The notes below the pieces were generated by a model. The model saw only the letters and a program-made list of their open reading frames with translations. It was not told the origin of the DNA and did no database searches. The position numbers and the translations under genes were made by a program. This document shows, piece by piece, positions 10,687-18,219 of a stretch of DNA of 64,000 nt. Position 1 is the first letter of the stretch. The number at the start of each line of letters is the position of its first letter. The stretch comes from Pelagibacterium halotolerans B2. GTDB lineage: Bacteria > Pseudomonadota > Alphaproteobacteria > Rhizobiales > Devosiaceae. The stretch is taken from the NCBI RefSeq assembly GCF_000230555.1, contig NC_016078.1, positions 3,433,001 through 3,497,000 of the forward strand, given 5' to 3'.

Positions 10687-10710
10687 ATAGCCGCAGAAAT
10701 CGTTCCCCCC

Positions 10711-11730
10711 TCACCCCATCCCCTTTAACCGCTCTACCGTTTCCGGCATCCGCTTCAGACTCGCCCCGATCCGCTCGCGCCAGCGCGAGCCGCGCGATAA
10801 GGCATCCTCATAGGCTTCGGCGAGATCGTCGGGCCGGTCCTGCGCCAGCACCGCCACCAGAAACGCCGCCTGCGCCCGGTCCTTGCGCGCCTTGATCTGG
10901 TCCGGCCCGCCCTGGCGCCGGTCGGCCACGATCAGCTTGTGAATGGCAAAGCGTTCCGGCCGCGGAACCTGCACCAGAACCCCCGAGCGATAGAGCGCAA
11001 CCGCTTGGATCGGGTCGGCGAGCAGGAAGTTGAGATAATTGAGCCCTTGCGCGCTCACCCCCAAGGCGGGTAGCGGCTTGACGCTTTCCTCCCCGAAGGC
11101 GGGCGTCAGAAATTCGACAATGGCTTCCGAATGGCTCTGCCGCCATCGCCACACCTGCTGGTCGTTGATCCCCGGCACGGGATCGAATTTGAGCACATTG
11201 AGAATGTCGCCAGGGTTTTCGTCCACTGTGTCGTCCAGCGCCACCGAAAGTCGCTCGAAACTGGCAATATCGATATCGCCGGTTTGCGCCAGCTCCTCGG
11301 CATCCATGCGCACCCCGAGTTCGCCCTGGTAGAGTCCATAGGCCGAAGTGCCCACCAGCGTTCCCCCCAGCCGGAACACCCCCGCCCTTGAAAAGGCGAG
11401 CAGTAGCGATCCAGTGTCCCGGTCGGTCGTCAAAAGCCCTTCGGCCCGCAGCGTCCGCGCCAGTTGGCTCATCCGCTGCCGGCGCCCCTCCGATTGCGCT
11501 TTCAGGGTTTCGGCCTTTTCCAGCCGCGCCCGCAGCTCCGGCCTGTCCTCGCCCAGATACCGGCTTACCATCTCGGTCCCGATCCGGAACCGCTCGTAAA
11601 GATAGACCCGCCCGTTGCGGTGCCGCTCCTCGATACTGCCCATAAGGCTCGCCGCCCGCTCATCGAGATGAAGGCGCAAGAGATCCTGATAGGCCACCAC
11701 CGCCGAGCGGCTCAGAGATACCGGTTCCAT
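10711..11730 (-). CDS. GSU2403 family nucleotidyltransferase-fold protein
   Basis: 339 aa. GGTLVGTSAYGLYQGELG at residues 122-139 and TGDIDIA at 150-156 (the Asp pair that would bind metal) are the nucleotidyltransferase-fold hallmarks of the GSU2403 family. An N-terminal helical/charged region of 110 residues and a C-terminal helical domain complete it. Substrate and role are unknown; the fold is shared with tRNA- and antibiotic-modifying enzymes and with AbiEii/MenT-type toxins. It has its own near-consensus promoter embedded in an array of four TGTGCATCA half-sites directly upstream, so it is probably tightly controlled independently of mipZ, the next gene upstream on the same strand. Confidence 0.75.
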   Translation of the reverse strand: MEPVSLSRSAVVAYQDLLRLHLDERAASLMGSIEERHRNGRVYLYERFRIGTEMVSRYLGEDRPELRARLEKAETLKAQSEGRRQRMSQLARTLRAEGLLTTDRDTGSLLLAFSRAGVFRLGGTLVGTSAYGLYQGELGVRMDAEELAQTGDIDIASFERLSVALDDTVDENPGDILNVLKFDPVPGINDQQVWRWRQSHSEAIVEFLTPAFGEESVKPLPALGVSAQGLNYLNFLLADPIQAVALYRSGVLVQVPRPERFAIHKLIVADRRQGGPDQIKARKDRAQAAFLVAVLAQDRPDDLAEAYEDALSRGSRWRERIGASLKRMPETVERLKGMG

Positions 11731-11745
11731 GTCGAACCCCGTTTA

Positions 11746-11813
11746 TGTGCATCAAATTATAGTTTGCTGCACACAAACATCAAGTGTGCATCAAAAAATT
11801 TCCTGATGCACAC
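11746..11813 (-). promoter_or_regulatory. Promoter and four-half-site operator of the GSU2403-type gene
   Basis: On the minus strand TATAAT (11761-11756) is preceded by 16 bases and TTGATG (11783-11778), giving a start point about 19 bases before the ATG. Four TGTGCATCA-type half-sites lie at 11746-11754, 11766-11774 (inverted, one mismatch), 11785-11793 and 11804-11812 (inverted), spaced 19-20 bp. The last two form a perfect 10-bp inverted repeat (GTGTGCATCA/TGATGCACAC, 10-bp spacer). The array covers the -10 and -35, so repression is the likely outcome of binding. Confidence 0.6.
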
Positions 11814-11856
11814 CGGCCAGTCGCAGAACGCGGCGACCTGCCGCCGACCCCAGCCT

Positions 11857-12732
11857 CTAAGCCGAACGCCGCTCGACTCCCGCCGCGCTTGCTCCATTGT
11901 CCGCCTCGGGCACCGGCAAGCCCACCGGCAGCCGCATCGCCGCCACCAGCCGCCGATATTCCTGCCGCGCATTGACATGCGACATCGAGGGCGCGGCCCC
12001 CAGCGTTTCGGCGTCCAGCGGGTCGAACACCGTCATCCCCAGTTTAAACAGCGAGCGAAAGATCACCCGCTCCGCGATCCCCTCGGCCACCCGGCACCCC
12101 AACCGCTCGGCGACCATCTCGATGGTCTCTTGCACCTCGCTGGCGTTGCGCGAGCCCAGTTGCGCGATCCGGTTACGCACCAGCACCCAGTCGATTGTCT
12201 GCCCCGTGCGCTCCAGCCGCTCGGCGCGCGCCTTTTGCACGTTTCGCGAATAGGGGCTGGTCTGGATCGGCTGCCCGCTCTGCTCGTCGATCCGGGCCAG
12301 AACGTCCAGATCGATCATCGAATCGTTGAGCGGGGTCACCAGCGTATCGGCAATCTCGAGCGCCGCCCGCGCCAGATTGCAGTCGAACCCCGGCGTGTCG
12401 ATGACGATGAAATCGACCTCCTTACGCAGCCCCGCCACGGAGCGGTCGAAAATCTCGCGCTCGGCCACCTGGTTTTCCGAAATCGAATCCCCCCAGGCCG
12501 TCGGGATATAAAGGTGCTTGGGCATCGGCACGTCGCGCCCACGCGTCTCCGCGCTGGTTCGCCTGTTGCGCACATAGCGCGTCAGCGTCTGCTGCCGGCT
12601 GTCCACGTCCACGGTCCCCACGGCAAACCCGAAATGGAGCAGATAGACCGCCAGATGCAGCGAGGTCGTCGATTTGCCCGACCCGCCCTTTTCATTGCCC
12701 ACAACAATGATATGCGCGCCCGCCTGCGTCAT
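11857..12732 (-). CDS. mipZ: Division plane positioning ATPase MipZ
   Basis: 291 aa. ParA-superfamily ATPase that forms a gradient from the poles and inhibits FtsZ, placing the division site at midcell. The deviant Walker A NEKGGSGKST is at residues 13-22, the switch segment TVDVDSRQQTL follows, then FIVIDTPGFD and TPLNDSMIDLDVLARID, typical of MipZ rather than of ParA/Soj. The ATG at 12732 was chosen; a TTG five codons upstream is possible. A CtrA box lies about 56 bp upstream. Presence of MipZ implies MipZ-based rather than Min-based division control. Confidence 0.92.
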   Translation of the reverse strand: MTQAGAHIIVVGNEKGGSGKSTTSLHLAVYLLHFGFAVGTVDVDSRQQTLTRYVRNRRTSAETRGRDVPMPKHLYIPTAWGDSISENQVAEREIFDRSVAGLRKEVDFIVIDTPGFDCNLARAALEIADTLVTPLNDSMIDLDVLARIDEQSGQPIQTSPYSRNVQKARAERLERTGQTIDWVLVRNRIAQLGSRNASEVQETIEMVAERLGCRVAEGIAERVIFRSLFKLGMTVFDPLDAETLGAAPSMSHVNARQEYRRLVAAMRLPVGLPVPEADNGASAAGVERRSA

Positions 12733-12787
12733 CTCCAACAACCCCAAATCAACCGATAATCCATCGGCCCATCAAGTGCCAACATGG

Positions 12788-12802
12788 TTAACGAGGACTT
12801 AA
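12788..12802 (-). promoter_or_regulatory. CtrA box upstream of mipZ
   Basis: TTAACGAGGACTTAA: on the minus strand TTAA-N7-TTAAC, the full consensus for the cell-cycle regulator CtrA, in the 105-bp gap between the TetR gene and mipZ, about 56 bp before the mipZ ATG. Confidence 0.6.
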
Positions 12803-12837
12803 TCGGGCCCCTTCTCCCAAGGATAAGGCAGAGGATT

Positions 12838-13446
12838 TCAACCGGTTTGTTGCCCGCCCATCGCTTCGACGGCGTCGAACCCTTCGGCCAGAAAATCGGC
12901 GAGCGGCCGTCGCCCGCCATCCTTGTTCCATCCATCCAGCGCCACCCGCGACACTCCGATGGCCAGCATGGCAACCATCCGCAGATGGGTGTCGCTCTTT
13001 TCGGGCCAATGGGTCCGCAACGCTTCGAGAACCAGCGCCTCGTCGCGCGCATAGCTTGCCTGTTTGCGCGCCTGGATCGCTTCGCTCGAGCGCATCAGCC
13101 TGTCGAGCGCAATCAACTCGTCGGGCGGGTATTGCGCCACCAGCGCCAGCATCGCCCCGCGCACCGCCGCAAACGGCGTCAGCCCCTCGTGCCGCGCGGC
13201 CAATGCCGCGGCCAGCGCCTCCCCCGGCCCGCTTTGCAGCGAGAGCAAAATGTCGTCCTTGGATTTGAAATAGTGAAAAAAGGTCCGGCGCGAAATCCCC
13301 GCCTCGGCGGCAATGGCCTCCAGCGTCGTCGCCTCATACCCCTGCGCCCGGAACAGCCGCAGCCCCGCCTCGGCAATGCGCGCATGCGTCTGCCTGCGCT
13401 TTTGCTCCCGCAGACCCTCCACGCGCGGCTCTTTTGCGTTTGTCAC
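12838..13446 (-). CDS. TetR family transcriptional regulator
   Basis: 202 aa from the GTG at 13446 (AAGGGT upstream). The N-terminal helix-turn-helix is clear: RIAEAGLRLFRAQGYEATTL, AIAAEAGISRRTFFHYFKSK. The C-terminal ligand domain is not informative. A frame extending further upstream would run through the operator palindromes, so the internal GTG is preferred. It is divergent from an SDR oxidoreductase gene across an 79-bp region with two matched palindromes, the usual arrangement for a TetR repressor controlling itself and its neighbour. The inducing ligand is unknown. Confidence 0.88.
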   Translation of the reverse strand: MTNAKEPRVEGLREQKRRQTHARIAEAGLRLFRAQGYEATTLEAIAAEAGISRRTFFHYFKSKDDILLSLQSGPGEALAAALAARHEGLTPFAAVRGAMLALVAQYPPDELIALDRLMRSSEAIQARKQASYARDEALVLEALRTHWPEKSDTHLRMVAMLAIGVSRVALDGWNKDGGRRPLADFLAEGFDAVEAMGGQQTG

Positions 13447-13467
13447 AATCAGACCCTTGTCAAAAAC

Positions 13468-13502
13468 TGCACTGAGTGCAATATAATTATGCACCGAGTG
13501 CA
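13468..13502. promoter_or_regulatory. Twin palindromic operator for the TetR regulator
   Basis: TGCACTGAGTGCA (13468-13480, perfect) and TGCACCGAGTGCA (13490-13502, one mismatch), centres 22 bp apart, two helical turns. Located between the divergent TetR and SDR genes, as expected for two TetR dimers on one face of the DNA. Confidence 0.75.
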
Positions 13503-13525
13503 TTTTTCATCGAAGGGTAGAATTT

Positions 13526-14455
13526 ATGGCAAAATGGACAGCCTTGGAAATCCCCCCACTCACCGGACGGTCCGCCGTCATCACCGGCACCGGCGGTCTG
13601 GGGTTCGAGGACGCTCTGGCCCTGGCGCGGGCCGGCGCCGAAATCATCGTCGCCGGCCGCAATCCGAAAAAGGGAAACCAGGCGCTCGCCCGCATCCGGG
13701 CCGAAATCCCCGGCGCCAATGTCGCCTTCGAACAGCTCGATCTGGCCAGTCTCAATTCGGTAGAAGATTTCGGTGCCCGGCTGCGCCGCCAGCGCGGTTC
13801 CCTCGATATCCTCATCAACAATGCCGGAATCATGGTGCCGCCCGAACGCCAGCAGACCGAAGACGGTTTCGAGCTCCAGTTCGGCACCAATTATCTCGGC
13901 CATTTCGCCCTGACGGCCCATCTCATGCCGCTGCTGGTCAAAGGCTCTGACCCGCGCGTCGTTTCGCTCTCCAGCATTGCCGCCCGTCAGGGCAAGATCG
14001 ATTTTGCCGATCTCCAATCGCAGGCCGCCTACATCCCCATGCAGGCCTACAGCCAATCCAAGCTCGCCTGCCTCATGTTCGCCTTCGAGCTGCAGCGGCG
14101 CTCCGAGGCGGGCGGCTGGGGCATATCCAGCTTTGCCGCCCATCCGGGCATTTCCCGCACCGACCTCCTGCACAACGCGCCCGGCCGCATGAGCGTTAGC
14201 GGCATAACGCGGTCCGCCCTGTGGTTCCTGTTCCAGCCCGCCGCCCAGGGCGCCCTGCCAACCCTTTTCGCCGCCACGGCGCGGGAGGCAAAGCCCGGCG
14301 CCTATTACGGCCCCAACGGATTGAACGAAACCCGCGGCCATCCCGCCCCGGCCAAAATCCCGCCCCAGGCCGCCGACCGTGCGGTCGCCGCAAGGCTCTG
14401 GGAGGTGTCCGAAGGGCTTTCAGCAACGCGCCTTGCACGCGAGTTTGCCCAATAG
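13526..14455 (+). CDS. SDR family NAD(P)-dependent oxidoreductase
   Basis: 309 aa. Rossmann-fold short-chain dehydrogenase: nucleotide-binding ITGTGGLGFEDA near residue 20 (one residue shorter than the common TGxxxGxG), LDILINNAGIM near 95, and the catalytic YSQSK near 176. Resembles retinol dehydrogenase/WW-domain-oxidoreductase-like SDRs with a longer C-terminus. Substrate unknown. Divergent from the TetR gene and probably repressed by it, given the twin operator in the promoter region. The operator array precedes the ATG by about 24 bp. Confidence 0.9.
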   Translation: MAKWTALEIPPLTGRSAVITGTGGLGFEDALALARAGAEIIVAGRNPKKGNQALARIRAEIPGANVAFEQLDLASLNSVEDFGARLRRQRGSLDILINNAGIMVPPERQQTEDGFELQFGTNYLGHFALTAHLMPLLVKGSDPRVVSLSSIAARQGKIDFADLQSQAAYIPMQAYSQSKLACLMFAFELQRRSEAGGWGISSFAAHPGISRTDLLHNAPGRMSVSGITRSALWFLFQPAAQGALPTLFAATAREAKPGAYYGPNGLNETRGHPAPAKIPPQAADRAVAARLWEVSEGLSATRLAREFAQ

Positions 14456-14479
14456 GGTCGAGGTGACGCACCGCATGGA

Positions 14480-14508
14480 TTGACTATGCAACAAAAGTGT
14501 TGCATAAA
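14480..14508 (+). promoter_or_regulatory. Promoter with internal palindromic operator for the ArsR-VOC-GNAT operon
   Basis: TTGACT (14480-14485), 16-bp spacer, GCATAA (14502-14507). The spacer contains the palindrome TGCAACAAAAGTGTTGCA (14487-14504), a good ArsR-type autoregulatory site. The predicted start point falls on or next to the GTG at 14515, so the first gene may be translated from a leaderless mRNA. Confidence 0.55.
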
Positions 14509-14514
14509 GCCGCC

Positions 14515-14823
14515 GTGACCACCGACGACGAAGCCCTCAACCGCCTGTTCCGCGCCCTGGGCGATACGACCCGGCGGATCATCATTGCCGAACTGGACAA
14601 GCGCGACCGCCAGTCCCTGTTCGAGCTGTTTACCCGCGTCGTCACCAATCACGGCATCGGCCAGACGCGTCAGGGCTTCTCGCGGCATCTGACAACGCTC
14701 GAGGAGGCAGGGCTGATCGAAATCGAATGGCAGGGCACCACAAAACTCCACAGCCTCAACGCCGCACCCATTGCCGAGCTCCAGTCGGGCTGGCTGAAAT
14801 CCTTCCAGGAGGACCAAAAATGA
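14515..14823 (+). CDS. ArsR family transcriptional regulator
   Basis: 102 aa from the GTG at 14515; another GTG at 14497 lies inside the predicted promoter. Winged helix: ALNRLFRALGDTTRRIIIAE, then TRQGFSRHLTTLEEAGLIEI, EWQGTTKLHSLN. No cysteine pair for metal sensing was seen, so it is of the SdpR/YczG-like type that often controls SRPBCC or glyoxalase-fold genes. Its stop overlaps the next gene (ATGA), making an ArsR-VOC-GNAT operon with two successive 4-base overlaps. Confidence 0.88.
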   Translation: MTTDDEALNRLFRALGDTTRRIIIAELDKRDRQSLFELFTRVVTNHGIGQTRQGFSRHLTTLEEAGLIEIEWQGTTKLHSLNAAPIAELQSGWLKSFQEDQK

Positions 14824-15218
14824 AAATCTACGTCACATCGGTCTTTGTCGACGACCAGAACAAGGCCCTCGATTTTTATACCACCAGGCTCGGCTTCATC
14901 AAAAAGACCGATATCCCCGTCGATGGCGAAAACCGTTGGTTGACCGTCGTCAGCCCGGACGCGCCCGATGGGGTCGAACTGCTGCTCGAACCCTCCGGCC
15001 ATCCCGCCACGACGCCGTTCAAAAAGGCCCTCGTCGCCGATGGCATCCCGCTGACCTCGTTTCAGGTCGACGACATCGACGCCGAATATGCGCGCCTCAC
15101 CGGTCTTGGCGTTGTCTTCACCCTGCCCCCCACCGATGCCGGCCCGGTCAAGATGGCCGTTTTCGATGATACCTGCGGCAATCTCATCCAAATCGTCGAA
15201 ATGGCCGGCCAGCCGTGA
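14820..15218 (+). CDS. VOC family protein (glyoxalase-fold)
   Basis: 132 aa. Single-module vicinal oxygen chelate protein: KIYVTSVFVDDQNKALDFY at the start, FIKKTDIPVDGENRW, LTSFQVDDIDAEYARL and a closing TCGNLIQIVEM. Likely metal-binding, substrate unknown. Starts inside the ArsR stop codon and ends inside the GNAT start codon (GTGA), so all three are coupled. Frames open upstream of 14820 are the ArsR gene in another frame. Confidence 0.9.
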   Translation: MKIYVTSVFVDDQNKALDFYTTRLGFIKKTDIPVDGENRWLTVVSPDAPDGVELLLEPSGHPATTPFKKALVADGIPLTSFQVDDIDAEYARLTGLGVVFTLPPTDAGPVKMAVFDDTCGNLIQIVEMAGQP

Positions 15219-15727
15219 CAGTCCGCTGGCGCCCGCTGCTTGCTGCGGACATCCCCGCCGTCTCGGCAATCGCGGCCCGGATCCATCCCGATTTCCCCGA
15301 GGACGATGCGGTCTTTGCCGACCGCCAGGCCATAGCCCCCGATTTCTGTTTCCTTTTCGAAATCGACGCCGCCCCCGCCGGCTATGTCCTTGCGCACCCC
15401 TATCGCCTCGGCGGCCTCCCGGCGCTCAACACGGTGCTGGGGCGCCTGCCCGACCTCTGCGACACGCTCTATATTCACGATCTGGCCCTGCTCCCCGCCG
15501 CTCGTGGCAGCGGCGCGGCGCGCCGGATCGTCCAGACCCTCGCCCGGCGCGCTATCCCTTTCGGTCCCCTCAGCCTCGTCGCCGTCAACGGCTCGGTTCC
15601 CTTCTGGTCCCGCATGGGGTTTTCCGTGACCGACGAAGCCCACCTCGCGGAAAAACTGGCAAGCTATGCGTCCGATGCCTGCTACATGGTCCGCTCCAAA
15701 CTTGCGCCCGAGCCATCTAAGCGGTAG
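15215..15727 (+). CDS. GNAT family N-acetyltransferase
   Basis: 170 aa from a GTG overlapping the VOC stop by 4 bases. The acetyl-CoA-binding motif A appears as LALLPAARGSGAARRIVQTL (about residues 92-111), and the C-terminal VNGSVPFWSRMGF fits motif B. The acceptor substrate cannot be told. Third gene of the ArsR operon. Confidence 0.88.
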   Translation: MTVRWRPLLAADIPAVSAIAARIHPDFPEDDAVFADRQAIAPDFCFLFEIDAAPAGYVLAHPYRLGGLPALNTVLGRLPDLCDTLYIHDLALLPAARGSGAARRIVQTLARRAIPFGPLSLVAVNGSVPFWSRMGFSVTDEAHLAEKLASYASDACYMVRSKLAPEPSKR

Positions 15728-15761
15728 CCATCTTCGGGACTTAACCAACCCGGACGCCCCC

Positions 15762-16697
15762 ATGTCGCTCCAGGACGATCCATTGGAAACCATCCCCGTC
15801 ACCCGTGCCCTGCGCCGCTCGCGCGGCCGCTGGCGGATTTTCGCCTTCCTCGTGCTGGCGATCGCGGTGGTGGTCGGCTTTGCGCGTTTCGTGCCCCTGA
15901 TGACCCCCGCCGCCGATGTCGTCGCCCGCGTCACCATTTCGGGCGCCATCACGACCGATCCCGAGCGCACCGCCCTGCTCGAGGACCTCGCAGAGGATAA
16001 TTCGGTCGCCGCGATCATCGTCGCCATCAATTCCCCCGGCGGCACCACGGCAGGCGGCGAGGAGCTTTATGCCTCCCTGCGCGCTCTGGCCGAACAAAAG
16101 CCCGTCGTTTCGACAATCGGCGAGTTGGGCGCCTCTGCCGCCTATATGGCCGCCATCGCCACCGACAGGATATACGCGCGCAATCTTTCCATCGTCGGCT
16201 CCATCGGCGTTTATTACCAGCACGTCGATGCCTCGGGCCTGTTTGAAACCCTTGGCGTCGATCTCGACAAGGTCGCCTCGGGGCCTTTGAAGGGCAAGCC
16301 CGATTTCGACGAGCCGATTTCGCCCCAGGTGCGCGACTCGCTGGTCGACCTCGTCGATTCCTCCTACCAGTATTTCGTCGATCTGGTCGCCGAACGCCGC
16401 GGCATCCCCCGTTCCGATACCCTTGCCCTGGCCGATGGCCGCATTCTTTCGGGCATCATGGCGATTGATGCCGGGCTGGTCGATGCGGCGGGTGGCGAGC
16501 CCGAAGCCCTGGCCTGGTTGCAGGCCGAGCGTGAAATCGCTCCCGAGCTCGAAATCGTCCCGGTGTGGCCACCCCGGCGTGCGCCGGGCTGGCTCGATCT
16601 GGTGTTCGGCTCTCTTGCCGGTGCGTTGGGAGAAACCGGCTGGCCCGGCTTGCCGCTTGACGGGCTGGTCTCGCTTTGGCACCCTCACGCCCGATAA
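15762..16697 (+). CDS. sppA: Signal peptide peptidase SppA (S49 family)
   Basis: 311 aa. N-terminal membrane anchor (about residues 26-46, [20 protein letters not shown]) with a periplasmic S49 domain. [14 protein letters not shown] and [12 protein letters not shown] (Ser nucleophile) are followed by [14 protein letters not shown] and the catalytic Lys region [10 protein letters not shown]. It degrades cleaved signal peptides in the inner membrane. The chosen ATG gives the normal short-form length. Gene order sppA-ihfB-lapA-trpF is common in Rhizobiales. Confidence 0.93.
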   Translation: MSLQDDPLETIPVTRALRRSRGRWRIFAFLVLAIAVVVGFARFVPLMTPAADVVARVTISGAITTDPERTALLEDLAEDNSVAAIIVAINSPGGTTAGGEELYASLRALAEQKPVVSTIGELGASAAYMAAIATDRIYARNLSIVGSIGVYYQHVDASGLFETLGVDLDKVASGPLKGKPDFDEPISPQVRDSLVDLVDSSYQYFVDLVAERRGIPRSDTLALADGRILSGIMAIDAGLVDAAGGEPEALAWLQAEREIAPELEIVPVWPPRRAPGWLDLVFGSLAGALGETGWPGLPLDGLVSLWHPHAR

Positions 16698-16768
16698 GAA
16701 CAACGCCACAACACTTTAGCCCGAGGGTGCAAAACACCCCAACTGCGCCGGGGGGCGTGCGACAGACC

Positions 16769-17050
16769 ATGATAAAGTCCGAACTCATCGAAAAGCTTGC
16801 GGCCGAAAACCCGCATCTTTTCCATCGCGATATCGAAAACATCGTCAACGCCATCCTCGACGAGGTCGGCGACGCGCTGGCCCGGGGCGACAGGGTCGAA
16901 TTGCGCGGCTTCGGCGCGTTTTCGGTCAAGAACCGCCCGGCTCGTGTCGGCCGCAACCCCCGCACCGGCGAACAGGTCGATGTGGGCGAAAAATACGTGC
17001 CGCAATTCAAGGCCGGCAAGGAAATCCGCGAACGGCTCAACGGCGGCTGA
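16769..17050 (+). CDS. ihfB: Integration host factor subunit beta
   Basis: 93 aa, family length. [10 protein letters not shown] start, [20 protein letters not shown] dimer region, and the DNA-intercalating beta arm [20 protein letters not shown] with its Arg-Asn-Pro tip. Bends DNA sharply as a heterodimer with IhfA. Located 71 bp after sppA. Confidence 0.95.
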   Translation: MIKSELIEKLAAENPHLFHRDIENIVNAILDEVGDALARGDRVELRGFGAFSVKNRPARVGRNPRTGEQVDVGEKYVPQFKAGKEIRERLNGG

Positions 17051-17118
17051 ACCGCACAGCCCCTATGGGCCTGCAGACTGTTGCGGCAAGGGATCGGAAG
17101 CTCGAGCCTGTCCCCGCC

Positions 17119-17158
17119 GTCATCCCGGACGTGATCCGGGATCCAGTAACCGGCAGCG
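17119..17158. repeat. GTCATCCCGG-type intergenic repeat, copy 2
   Basis: GTCATCCCGGACGTGATCCG followed by GGATCCAGTAACCGGCAGCG: the palindromic CCCGGA/TCCGGG core with the conserved right tail. In the ihfB-lapA gap. Confidence 0.8.
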
Positions 17159-17208
17159 CCGGCGGCGCTTTCCTCGCTGCCCACGCGGCAACCATGTAGT
17201 GAACTCTT

Positions 17209-17559
17209 ATGCGCAAACGCATCGTCGGCTGGCTCGTTCTCGTGCCCCTTTGCCTTTTGGTCCTGGTGTTTGCCCTGGCCAACCGGCACATGGTCGCGCT
17301 CAATTTCAATCCTCTTGTCGCGCCCGATGAGGCGGCGCCCGGCTTCGGCGTTCCGCTGTTTCTGGTGATCTATGCCGTGCTGTTCGTCGGCATTTCGCTC
17401 GGCGGCCTCTCGGTCTGGTTCACGCAGGCGGGGCACCGCAAGGAAGAACGCCGCCTGCGCCGCGAAAACGAAAAGCTCAAAGCCGATCTCGAACGCTCGC
17501 GCCGCGCTCCGGCCCGCGAGCCCGACCCTGCGCTGCTCGCCACGGACGAATTGGTCTGA
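17209..17559 (+). CDS. LapA domain protein (YciS-like)
   Basis: 116 aa. Two membrane helices (about residues 7-26 and 48-68) separated by HMVALNFNPL, the LapA hallmark, then a basic coiled-coil tail (EERRLRRENEKLKADLERSR). LapA-type proteins help control lipopolysaccharide assembly in enterics; the role in alphaproteobacteria is less clear. The stop overlaps the trpF start by one base. Confidence 0.85.
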   Translation: MRKRIVGWLVLVPLCLLVLVFALANRHMVALNFNPLVAPDEAAPGFGVPLFLVIYAVLFVGISLGGLSVWFTQAGHRKEERRLRRENEKLKADLERSRRAPAREPDPALLATDELV

Positions 17560-18206
17560 TGGACCAGCCCATCATCAAGATCTGCGGGGTCAAAACCCCC
17601 GACATCCTCGATCATGTCATCGCCGAGGGCGCCGACATGGTGGGGTTCGTCCATTTCGAAAAAAGCCCGCGCCATCTCCCTTTCGATAAGATCGAAACGC
17701 TCGTGGCCCATGCCGGCGACAGGATCGAAACGGTCATCCTGCTGGTCGAGCCCGACAACGATACCGTCGCCGCCGCCGTCGAAACCGGCGCCCAATGGCT
17801 CCAGCTCCACGGCTCAGAGCCCAAGGGCCGCGTTGCCGATATCCGCGAGCGCTCGGGGCTCAAGATCATCAAGGCCCTGCCCATCGGCGATAAAAACGAC
17901 GTGCGTCAGGTTCCCGCCTATCGGCCGGTCTCCGACCGGCTGATCCTCGATGCGCGGCCGCCGAAAGATGCCACCCGTCCCGGCGGCCTGGGCGCGGTGT
18001 TTGACTGGTCGCTACTCGAAAGTCTTGACCCTGCGGTCCGCTTCATGCTTTCCGCTGGGCTCGACAGTGACAACGTGGCCCGCGCCGTCAAAACCTTAAA
18101 ACCCTTCGGCCTCGATGTTTCTTCAGGCGTCGAGCGCGAAAAGGGCGTAAAGGACGCCGGGCTGATTACCCGGTTCATCGCCAGCGCCCGGGCGGCGGCA
18201 CAGTAA
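17559..18206 (+). CDS. trpF: Phosphoribosylanthranilate isomerase
   Basis: 215 aa, family length. Amadori rearrangement of PRA to CdRP in tryptophan synthesis. KICGVKTPDIL at the start carries the catalytic Cys; VGFVHFEKSPRHL and LILDARPPK, PGGLGAVFDWSLL and the C-terminal GLDVSSGVEREKGVKD phosphate-binding region are all present. trpB follows after 13 bp. Confidence 0.96.
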   Translation: MDQPIIKICGVKTPDILDHVIAEGADMVGFVHFEKSPRHLPFDKIETLVAHAGDRIETVILLVEPDNDTVAAAVETGAQWLQLHGSEPKGRVADIRERSGLKIIKALPIGDKNDVRQVPAYRPVSDRLILDARPPKDATRPGGLGAVFDWSLLESLDPAVRFMLSAGLDSDNVARAVKTLKPFGLDVSSGVEREKGVKDAGLITRFIASARAAAQ

Positions 18207-18219
18207 GGTTTAGGTATTT

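Noticed and set aside
10373..10714. Open frame of 113 codons between the AbiTii and nucleotidyltransferase genes
   Set aside because: It overlaps the more plausible YCII-like frame and has no similarity that I can recognise.
17051..17558. Tryptophan attenuator before trpF
   Set aside because: No leader peptide with tandem Trp codons and no alternate hairpins; trpF starts within the lapA-like gene end.
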